Below the pieces are notes generated by a model. It had not been told where the DNA came from. It was given only the letters and a program-made list of their open reading frames with translations, and searched no databases. 7,612 bases of DNA, from the NCBI GenBank assembly GCA_003242355.1, contig QGUH01000144.1:1-7612 (forward strand). The letters are read 5' to 3'. This document shows, in pieces, positions 1 through 5,387 of the stretch. The DNA is from Pseudomonadota bacterium. GTDB taxonomy: Bacteria; Myxococcota_A; Polyangia; Polyangiales; Polyangiaceae. The stretch's first letter is position 1. Every line of letters begins with the position of its first letter. The position numbers and the translations under genes were made by a program.

Positions 1-595
1 GGCGAGGGCTCGGGAGGGCGGGCGCCGGCGCGGGACGAGCCGAGGGCGCGCGCTCGCCGATGGGCGGCGGGGATGGCGGCAGCGAGGAGGGCCCAGCCGC
101 GTCGCGAGCGGGCAACGGCGGTGGGCGCTGCGACCCGGAGCGCACGGGGAGGGGAGGCGGCTGCGAGCGCGTGATCGGCAACGGAGGCGGACGCGAGACG
201 GGCCGCACGCTCGGCGTCGCGGCGGGGGCGAGGGCCGACGCCGCTGCGGGAGCGCCGCCGAAGCGACGGCTGCTCGGTGGCTCGCCGGAGCGCTCGAAGG
301 CCACGGCGCGATCGATGAAGGCCTTGGTTTGAGACCCGTACCGACGGAAACGAACGCGCAAGCCACCCGGCCGCCCCGGGCTCGGGGGCACCGCGTGCTC
401 GGCGCGCGCCTCTGCGCGGATGACCTTGGTGCCGTTCGCGAGCGCCACGTCGAAAACGACGGGTGTCTCGGGCTCGAGCGCGCGCTGGTCGATGAGCACC
501 ATGCCCAGAACGTCGATCGTCCAGGCTTCCGCGGCGAGAAACGAGTTTTCGTCCGGATACGGTCGTACGACGTGGAGGACGACCGGGTTCCTCAT
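1..595 (-). CDS. PilZ-like domain protein with proline-rich tail (partial, runs off left edge)
   Basis: The minus strand is open from an ATG at 595-593 to the window edge with no stop, giving 198 visible residues. Residues 1-105 (starting MRNPVVLHVVRPYPDENSFL) look like the small beta-barrel PilZ-like domain common in myxobacterial proteins, including AEAWTIDVLGM, a basic RVRFRRYG strand and TKAFIDRAV at the end. PilZ domains often bind cyclic di-GMP through RxxxR and (D/N)xSxxG motifs. I do not see a clear copy of either, so ligand binding is not supported. From about residue 110 the chain becomes Pro/Ala/Ser/Arg-rich (PPPLPITRSQPPPLPVRSG), a probably disordered linker to something beyond the edge or a disordered tail. 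Only a weak AGG precedes the start. It is divergent from purD. The reading frame is secure; the family call rests on overall resemblance and the function is unknown. Confidence 0.72.
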   Translation of the reverse strand, partial: MRNPVVLHVVRPYPDENSFLAAEAWTIDVLGMVLIDQRALEPETPVVFDVALANGTKVIRAEARAEHAVPPSPGRPGGLRVRFRRYGSQTKAFIDRAVAFERSGEPPSSRRFGGAPAAASALAPAATPSVRPVSRPPPLPITRSQPPPLPVRSGSQRPPPLPARDAAGPSSLPPSPPPIGERAPSARPAPAPALPSPR

Positions 596-772
596 GACCT
601 GGCATCAGTCTACTGGACCGGCCGCAAATCCGCGACGGGCCATTCGGTCTCGGAGGACGAGGCGCCGCGGGGGCGCGTTGCTCGCACCCTGAGCGCCTCC
701 CGGGTGGCCCGGTCGTGGCGCCCCTGTGCGCGTGCTGGGCCCAGGCCGGCGCCGGAGGCCGCGCTGCGGGCG

Positions 773-800
773 TTGACAGCCGGTCGACCCCGTGTCTGAT
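773..800 (+). promoter_or_regulatory. Predicted sigma70-type promoter of purD
   Basis: TTGACA at 773-778 matches the -35 consensus fully. After a 16-base spacer, TCTGAT at 795-800 matches 4 of 6 bases of the -10 TATAAT. Transcription would start near 807, about 30 bases before the purD ATG at 837. This would exclude the in-frame GTG at 792, which would lie upstream of the transcript start. It is the best promoter-like sequence I find in the window; there is no experimental support. Confidence 0.5.
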
Positions 801-836
801 TCCGTGCCGCTCGGCCGTCCCGGGCGCTTCTGCTGC

Positions 837-2135
837 ATGGCTTCGAGAAAAATCCTCGTCTTGGGCTCCGGCGGTCGTGAGCACGCGCTCGCGCTGCGCT
901 TGCTCGCGTCGCCCTCGGTCCGGGAGGTGATCGTGGTCCCCGGCAACGCGGGGACCGCGCGCCCGCCGGCGAGTCTTTCGGAGAAGGTGCTCCGCAACGC
1001 CTCCGGCAGCCCGCTCGACGTCGCGCGTGCGGAACGCCCGGATCTCGTGGTGATCGGTCCCGAGCAGCCGCTCTGTGACGGGCTCGCCGACGCGCTCGCC
1101 GCCGAGGGGCATCTCGTATTCGGACCTTCGCGCGCGGCTGCGCGCCTCGAGGGCTCGAAGGCGTTCATGAAAGAATTCGCGACACGCCACGGGATCCCCA
1201 CGGCGCGCCACGTCGTGGTGTCGCAGCCTTCCGAGCTCGACGCGGCGCTGGCGACGTTTTCGGCGCCTCCGGTCGTCAAGGCGGACGGCTTGTGCGCCGG
1301 CAAAGGCGTGCTCGTTGCGCCCGATCACGAGAGCGCCCGACGCGCGGCGCTCGCCATGCTCTCGGGGGAAAGCTTCGGCGACGCCGGGCGCACCGTGGTC
1401 CTCGAAGAGCGGATCGAGGGCCAGGAAGCGAGCATTCACGCCATCTGCGACGGCGAGCGCTACGTCCTGTTGCCCGCGGCGCAAGATCACAAGCGCATCT
1501 TCGACGGTGACGCGGGACCGAATACCGGCGGCATGGGCACGTACGCGCCGGCGCCGCTCGTCACGGAAGCGCTCGCCCGCGTCATCGAAGAGCGCATCGT
1601 TCGCCCGACGTTCCGCGGCATGGCCGCCGAGGGCACGCCGTTCCGGGGCACGCTGTTCGCGGGCCTCATGATCACGAGCGCCGGCGAGCCGATGTTGCTC
1701 GAGTTCAACGTGCGCTTCGGTGATCCGGAGACCCAGGTGCTCATGGAGACGCTCGACGGCGATTTCGCGGAGGCACTCGTCGGGGCGGCACGCGGTGCGC
1801 TCGCTCCGGACGCCGTGGTCGCGTCCAACCGCCATGCGCTCTGCGTGGTCGTCGCAGCCTCGGGCTATCCCGGCACTCCGCGGACCGGGGACGTGATCAC
1901 GGGCCTCGAGGAGGCAGAAGCCGTTCCGGGCGTGCGCGTGTACCACGCGGGCACGCGCCTCGAGGGTGGGCGGGTGCTCACCGCCGGCGGCCGTGTGCTC
2001 GGCGTCACCGCTTCGGCTTCCGCGCTGGACGTCGCCCACGAGCGCGCCTACGCAGCCGTCGCTCGACTGCGCTTCGAGGGTATGCAATTCCGTCGCGACA
2101 TCGGCACGCGCGCCCTGACGAGCCCGCGAGCTTGA
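837..2135 (+). CDS. purD: Phosphoribosylamine--glycine ligase (GAR synthetase)
   Basis: This cytosolic ATP-grasp enzyme joins 5-phosphoribosylamine and glycine to give glycinamide ribonucleotide, the second step of de novo purine synthesis. The 432 residues match the usual bacterial length (about 420-430). Motifs in order: N-terminal GSGGREHAL (10-18) and PGNAGTA (35-41); VVIGPEQPL (71-79); SKAFMKEF (107-114); the ATP-grasp nucleotide loop VVKADGLCAGKGV (146-158, with Cys where Ala is usual); QDHKRIFDGDAGPNTGGMGTY (216-236); the metal-binding strand EFNVRFGDPETQ (289-300); and C-terminal GYPG (343-346) and HAGT (370-373). ATG 837 is preferred over an in-frame GTG at 792 because it puts the first beta strand at the family position and lies downstream of the predicted promoter. 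No strong Shine-Dalgarno precedes it. serC follows after 60 bases on the same strand without an obvious terminator, so co-transcription is possible. No truncation is seen. Confidence 0.97.
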   Translation: MASRKILVLGSGGREHALALRLLASPSVREVIVVPGNAGTARPPASLSEKVLRNASGSPLDVARAERPDLVVIGPEQPLCDGLADALAAEGHLVFGPSRAAARLEGSKAFMKEFATRHGIPTARHVVVSQPSELDAALATFSAPPVVKADGLCAGKGVLVAPDHESARRAALAMLSGESFGDAGRTVVLEERIEGQEASIHAICDGERYVLLPAAQDHKRIFDGDAGPNTGGMGTYAPAPLVTEALARVIEERIVRPTFRGMAAEGTPFRGTLFAGLMITSAGEPMLLEFNVRFGDPETQVLMETLDGDFAEALVGAARGALAPDAVVASNRHALCVVVAASGYPGTPRTGDVITGLEEAEAVPGVRVYHAGTRLEGGRVLTAGGRVLGVTASASALDVAHERAYAAVARLRFEGMQFRRDIGTRALTSPRA

Positions 2136-2187
2136 CGCGGTGCAGCAGAAACGCTAGCTCTCGCGTCCGTTTTCGTCACCCGTTTTC

Positions 2188-2192
2188 GGAGG
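2188..2192 (+). promoter_or_regulatory. Shine-Dalgarno of serC
   Basis: GGAGG sits three bases before the ATG at 2196 and fixes the serC start. The spacing is short but the match to the anti-Shine-Dalgarno sequence is full. Just upstream, CCGTTTTCG occurs twice (2167-2175 and 2180-2188). Confidence 0.75.
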
Positions 2193-2195
2193 ATC

Positions 2196-3275
2196 ATGGC
2201 CCGAGCAATCAACTTCAACCCTGGACCCGCCGCCCTTCCGCTCGCTGCGCTCGAGCGCGCTCAAAAGGAGCTGCTCGACCTGAACGGCACTGGCATGAGC
2301 GTGATGGAACACAGCCATCGCGGGAAGGCGTACGAGGCGGTGCACAACGAGGCGATCGCGCTCGTGCGGGAGCTCATGGGCGTTCCCGACAACTACGACG
2401 TGCTGCTGCTCCAGGGCGGCGCGAGCCTGCAGTTCGCGATGGTTCCGATGAACCTGCTTCCGGCGGGCAAGAGCGCCGATTACATCCTCACGGGCTCCTG
2501 GTCGCAGAAGGCGTACAAGGAAGCGAAGACCGTCGGTACCGTGCGCGTCGCGGCGACGACCGAAAAGGACAAGAAGTTCGGTCGCATTCCCGAGCAGAAG
2601 GAGCTCGATCTCGACCCGAACGCCGCCTACGTCCACATCACGAGCAACAACACGATTGCCGGAACGCAGTGGCACGAGTTTCCGGACGTCGGCAACGTGC
2701 CGCTCGTCGCGGACATGTCCAGTGACATCATGTGGCGGCCGATCGACGTTTCGAAGTTCGGCCTGATTTACGCGGGCGCGCAGAAGAACCTCGGGCCGAG
2801 CGGGCTCGCGGTCGTCATCGTCCGCAAGGATCTCGTCGCGTCGGGCCGCTCCGACATTCCGACGATCCTGCAGTATCGGACTCACGCCGACAACAACTCG
2901 CTGTACAACACGCCACCCACGTTCGGTGTGTACATGCTCCGGAACGTGCTCGACGAGCTCAAGAAGGCCGGCGGCCTCGCGGCGATCGAGCGCGTCAATC
3001 GCGAGAAGGCCAAGCTGCTTTACGACGTCATCGACGAGCGCAGCGACTTCTACGTCTCGCCGGTGGAGAAGAGCGCGCGCTCCACGATGAACGTCGTTTT
3101 CACGCTGAAGACGCCCGAGCTCGAGGCCGAGTTCCTGAGCGAGGCCCAAAAGCGAGGAATGGTCGGGCTCAAGGGGCACCGCTCCGTGGGCGGAATGCGC
3201 GCCTCGATCTACAACGCCGTTTCGCTGGAGTGGGTCAAGGCGCTCGCCGACTTCATGCGAGAATTCAAGCGTTGA
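2196..3275 (+). CDS. serC: Phosphoserine aminotransferase
   Basis: This is a PLP-dependent class-V aminotransferase that converts 3-phosphohydroxypyruvate plus glutamate to phosphoserine plus 2-oxoglutarate, the second step of serine synthesis. In many bacteria SerC also serves pyridoxal phosphate synthesis. The 359 residues match the family length (about 360). Visible motifs: NFNPGPAALP (6-15), MSVMEHSHRGK (34-44, usually SVMEISHRS), LLQGGASLQF (71-80, PLP phosphate contact), NNTIAGTQWHEFPD (151-164), ADMSSDI (172-178), the PLP-lysine segment YAGAQKNLGPSG with K197 (192-203), NTPPTFGVYM (238-247), and C-terminal GHRSVGGMRASIYNAV (327-342, substrate phosphate binding). The start is fixed by a GGAGG box. 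It is preceded by purD and followed after 23 bases by a GC-rich hairpin. A TTGACG element overlaps the purD stop, but no convincing -10 follows, so read-through from purD is as likely as an own promoter. Its pathway partner serA lies 2.1 kb away on the other strand. Confidence 0.97.
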   Translation: MARAINFNPGPAALPLAALERAQKELLDLNGTGMSVMEHSHRGKAYEAVHNEAIALVRELMGVPDNYDVLLLQGGASLQFAMVPMNLLPAGKSADYILTGSWSQKAYKEAKTVGTVRVAATTEKDKKFGRIPEQKELDLDPNAAYVHITSNNTIAGTQWHEFPDVGNVPLVADMSSDIMWRPIDVSKFGLIYAGAQKNLGPSGLAVVIVRKDLVASGRSDIPTILQYRTHADNNSLYNTPPTFGVYMLRNVLDELKKAGGLAAIERVNREKAKLLYDVIDERSDFYVSPVEKSARSTMNVVFTLKTPELEAEFLSEAQKRGMVGLKGHRSVGGMRASIYNAVSLEWVKALADFMREFKR

Positions 3276-3298
3276 TAGGGTGACCCAACGTCGGAGCG

Positions 3299-3322
3299 GG
3301 CCCGCGCCGAGCGGCGTGGGCC
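3299..3322 (+). terminator. GC-rich hairpin after serC, candidate terminator
   Basis: A 9-bp stem (3299-3307 with 3314-3322, one G-U pair) encloses a six-base loop, 23 bases after the serC stop. The placement suits transcription termination or 3'-end protection. No U-run follows, so a classical intrinsic terminator is not established. The rest of the 3276-3543 spacer shows no coding or RNA feature that I can support. Confidence 0.4.
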
Positions 3323-3543
3323 TGACTCCGCGGCGATGCCGCGACGCCAGGAGGCAGCTCCGACGTCGCGGCAGCGTCGGGTACCGGGAGCCCGTCCACC
3401 CCGAGGGGTACCTTCCGCTGGCCGCCGAGAGCCCTCGGCTCCACGCCACGCAAAACCGCGTTTCCACCCCCAATCGGCCGAGGCTCCGCGGGCTCCAATC
3501 CCGGCGCTCGACGGCGCCCAACGGCCGCGTTAGCTTTTTCGTA

Positions 3544-4437
3544 TTGAGCGGCGATCGCAACAACAAGCAGACCCACCCCGAAACGCCTCGTGCCGCGGAA
3601 GCCTCCCGGCGGCGGCGCCGGCGGTACTGGCTCGAGCACGAGGGGCGTGAGATCGAGCTCGGGTCGGGCTCGATCGTCATCGGGCGGAGCTCCACGTGCC
3701 AGATCGTCGTAGACGACGGCTTGGTCTCGCGCCGGCACGCCAAGGTCAGCGCGGACGCCGACGGCGTGTACGTCGAGGACTTGGGCAGCGTGAACGGGGT
3801 CTTCGTCAACGCTCGGCGCATCCAGGGCACGCAGCAGCTCGGCGACGGGGATCACCTCCAGATTGGCCGTCAGGACTTCGTGTTGCGGAGCGCGTTGGTA
3901 TCGGAACGCCCCGTGAGCTACGAAGCGCCGACCATCGTCGGTGTCCCGGAACCCAGCAGTCGTCCTCCGGTTGCCTTGCCAGCGGAAAGCGAGGTCACGT
4001 TCAGCGGAGACACGCTCGATTTGCTGGGCGGGGTGGCCGAGAAGACGCTCGCGCTCGGGCGTGGCGACGAAGCCGAGCGCATTCTCTCGGGCGCGCTACT
4101 CGGTGTTTTGAGTGAGGTGCGCTCACGCAAGGGCGCCGACGCCAGCCCCGAGACGCTGGGCAAAGCGGCGCGCTACGCGGTTCGGCTGGCAGAAGCGACG
4201 GGCAAGGGGCGCTGGATCGACTTCGTGATCGAGCTGTACGACGCTGCCAAGCGCCCGCTTGCGGGCGGCCTGGTCCGTCCCCTCTACGTCGTGCTCCGCA
4301 GAACCTCCCCGATCAACCTCGGCGGGCTCCGCGCCTACCTCGCAACCCTGCGGAGTCATCAGGCGAGCTTCGGTCCGAGCGAGCGCTTCGTGCTTCAGCG
4401 TCTCGAGGGGCTCGAGCGGCTCGCTGCGTCGATGTGA
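3544..4437 (+). CDS. FHA domain-containing protein with alpha-helical C-terminal region
   Basis: The forkhead-associated domain binds phosphothreonine peptides, usually from Ser/Thr kinase substrates. Numbering from the TTG at 3544 (297 residues): an arginine run (22-27), then the FHA domain at about 28-115 with the conserved GRSSTC (47-52), SRRHA (62-66) and GSVNGVFVN (81-89) signatures, including the Ser, His and Asn usual in phosphothreonine recognition. A short Pro-rich linker (about 128-148) follows. Residues 155-297 are predicted helical and rich in Leu/Ala/Arg, like the helical tails of other myxobacterial FHA proteins; I cannot name this region. No transmembrane segment or signal peptide is visible. 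The start is uncertain. The frame is open back to GTG 3280 and GTG 3316, but that extension is Arg/Pro-rich, not domain-like, and contains the serC hairpin. TTG 3544 is the only start codon close to the domain, and none has a good Shine-Dalgarno. The 3' end overlaps the convergent DciA-like gene by 125 bases. The partner kinase is unknown. Confidence 0.8.
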   Translation: MSGDRNNKQTHPETPRAAEASRRRRRRYWLEHEGREIELGSGSIVIGRSSTCQIVVDDGLVSRRHAKVSADADGVYVEDLGSVNGVFVNARRIQGTQQLGDGDHLQIGRQDFVLRSALVSERPVSYEAPTIVGVPEPSSRPPVALPAESEVTFSGDTLDLLGGVAEKTLALGRGDEAERILSGALLGVLSEVRSRKGADASPETLGKAARYAVRLAEATGKGRWIDFVIELYDAAKRPLAGGLVRPLYVVLRRTSPINLGGLRAYLATLRSHQASFGPSERFVLQRLEGLERLAASM

Positions 4438-4906
4438 TCCCGGCCGCGGATTCCATGCGGCCGATGGCGAGCCCTGCCGCCCCTTCGATGGCTTTGCGTA
4501 GCTCCTCGTCCTCCACGCGAGCGAGTCGCGCAGCGAGCTCCGGCGGCACGACCTTCTTCGGTTGGGGCCGGGGCGGCGCTCGGTGTGGTGCCGGGGGTGG
4601 AGTTGCGAGCAAACGGAACCGCACGCGCTCGACTCGAATGCCGAAGCCCGCCAATCGTTCGCGGATATCCGTCGTGAGGAGAGAGAGCTCTTGCGCCCAC
4701 GCGGGCGACGCCACGTACACCGTCAGCTCGCCGCCACGGAGCGCTCCGACCTCCGTTCTTTCGGCGATGCGACGCCCCACGGCGCGCCGCCACGTGTCCC
4801 GATCCACGGCTGCTCGGGAACGCTTCAGCGAAAGCTCGCGCGTTTCCCCCAGAACGTCACCGAGCGGCGTCGGCCCACTCCTCTTCGCCTCGCGCGAGTC
4901 GCGCAT
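4313..4906 (-). CDS. DUF721/DciA-like protein (putative replicative-helicase loader)
   Basis: DciA is the replicative-helicase (DnaB) operator in bacteria lacking DnaC/DnaI loaders. The 197 residues begin with MRDSREAKRSGPTPLGDVLG. The DUF721 core at about 13-100 shows the family pattern: TPLGDVLGE, WRRAVGRRIAERTEV (39-53), LRGGELTVYVASPAWAQEL (56-74) and LLTTDIRERL (76-85). A Pro-rich stretch (about 102-122) and a charged helix (about 122-150) follow. The ATG at 4906 is supported by AGAGGG (4912-4917) five bases upstream. Residues from about 157 to the end are Arg/Ser/Asp-rich and lie antisense to the last 125 bases of the FHA gene, so this tail may be unselected read-out to the first stop. 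The family assignment rests on motif pattern. The role as helicase loader is inferred from studied family members, and the alternative is simply an uncharacterised DUF721 protein. Confidence 0.8.
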   Translation of the reverse strand: MRDSREAKRSGPTPLGDVLGETRELSLKRSRAAVDRDTWRRAVGRRIAERTEVGALRGGELTVYVASPAWAQELSLLTTDIRERLAGFGIRVERVRFRLLATPPPAPHRAPPRPQPKKVVPPELAARLARVEDEELRKAIEGAAGLAIGRMESAAGITSTQRAARAPRDAEARSARSDRSSPDDSAGLRGRRGARRG

Positions 4907-4911
4907 CGTCG

Positions 4912-4917
4912 CCCTCT
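4912..4917 (-). promoter_or_regulatory. Shine-Dalgarno of the DciA-like gene
   Basis: On the minus strand AGAGGG lies five bases before the ATG at 4906-4904. It supports this start over in-frame alternatives. Confidence 0.6.
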
Positions 4918-5177
4918 ACCACGTCGCAAGACGGCGATCCGTTGCCGGGTCGGTGTTCTAACCTCGTTTCGCCGGGACGGCACGTGCCGCCGCTCCTTGC
5001 GCCCGAGTCACTCCCTCAAGTCACTTCGGCGGAGCCCTTCCCCAGACGGGCGCACTGTTCGGCGCGGTTTTCCCCACTTTTCGGCGGGTTCCCAACCGCT
5101 ATCGCTCTCGGTCACGGCGCGGACGACCGCGGCGCTCCCGGTCGAGTGGCCCCTGACTGCGAGGGTGAGTCAGAGGA

Positions 5178-5204
5178 TGAGTCACGGAGGCAGTCCGTGA
5201 TTCA
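5178..5204. repeat. 11-bp inverted repeat downstream of tRNA-Leu
   Basis: TGAGTCACGGA (5178-5188) and TCCGTGATTCA (5194-5204) are inverted copies around the five-base spacer GGCAG, with one G-T mismatch in 11. It lies 43 bases beyond the tRNA 3' end in the direction of tRNA transcription, so it could be a tRNA terminator or processing stop. No U-run follows on that strand. It could equally be an operator for the DciA-like gene. A further TGAGTCA lies at 5166-5172, 12 bases from the start of the left arm. Confidence 0.5.
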
Positions 5205-5247
5205 GCGGCCTGCCGTTCAGGTAACGTATCCGGGCTTTTTGATGCTG

Positions 5248-5332
5248 TGCCGAAGGTGGGAGTCGAACCCACACGTCCTTTGGGGACAACGGATTTTGAG
5301 TCCGCCGCGTCTGCCGGTTCCGCCACTTCGGC
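5248..5332 (-). tRNA. tRNA-Leu(CAA)
   Basis: The 85-base sequence folds as a class-II tRNA. The acceptor GCCGAAG (5332-5326) pairs with CTTCGGC (5255-5249), and the discriminator A is at 5248. The T arm has GTGGG/CCCAC around TTCGACT. The anticodon loop CTCAAAA has anticodon CAA at 5298-5296, on a GCGGA/TCCGT stem. A long variable arm has GTCC/GGAC pairing, as expected for leucine tRNAs. It decodes UUG, a rare leucine codon in GC-rich genomes. The 3' CCA is not encoded, so it must be added after transcription. The 5' end is only 55 bases from the serA stop on the same strand, and that gap shows no clear promoter, so it may be released from a serA read-through transcript by RNase P or be driven from within serA. 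Confidence 0.97.
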
Positions 5333-5338
5333 GTGGGG

Positions 5339-5363
5339 GAGCGCGGGCCTGGAGCCCGCGCTC
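5339..5363 (-). terminator. Perfect 10-bp GC hairpin between serA and tRNA-Leu
   Basis: GAGCGCGGGC (5339-5348) and GCCCGCGCTC (5354-5363) are exact inverted copies around a five-base loop. The hairpin lies 24 bases after the serA stop and six bases before the mature tRNA 5' end. It is placed as a serA terminator, but only a C-rich stretch and then the tRNA follow, with no U-run. It may instead be a structural separator or processing element between the mRNA and the tRNA. Confidence 0.5.
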
Positions 5364-5387
5364 GAGGCGTCGGTTCGTGGCCGCCGC

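Larger units (their letters stand above)
4907..5247. other. Intergenic region between the DciA-like gene and tRNA-Leu
   Basis: These 341 bases hold no reading frame that I accept; the open frames here and across the tRNA are translation artefacts. The region must include the start signals of the DciA-like gene (its 5' end is at 4906), but I found no good -35/-10 pair. It contains two AGTCACT copies (5006-5012 and 5019-5025), two TGAGTCA copies (5166-5172 and 5178-5184) and a strong imperfect palindrome (5178-5204). Confidence 0.6.

Noticed and set aside
714..729. TGGCGC-type sequence resembling a sigma54 -24/-12 promoter
   Set aside because: The -12 part does not match TTGCA/T and a much better sigma70-type promoter lies nearby.
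329..799. Plus-strand 156-residue frame antisense to the PilZ-like gene
   Set aside because: The minus-strand frame has the domain-like sequence; this one is Arg-rich without motifs.
792..836. GTG 792 as the purD start
   Set aside because: It adds 15 residues before the conserved N-terminal strand and would lie upstream of the predicted transcription start.
605..1303. Minus-strand 232-residue frame antisense to purD and its promoter
   Set aside because: Shadow of purD with Ser/Arg/Pro-rich composition and no recognisable domain.
2154..3830. Long minus-strand frame of 558 residues antisense to serC
   Set aside because: High third-position GC on the plus strand keeps the opposite frame open. 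The composition is Arg/His/Val-rich with no motif, while serC is certain.
5099..5326. Minus-strand 75-residue frame beginning MAEPADAADSKSVV
   Set aside because: It is a translation of tRNA-Leu and its flank. Such peptides are well-known artefacts in databases.
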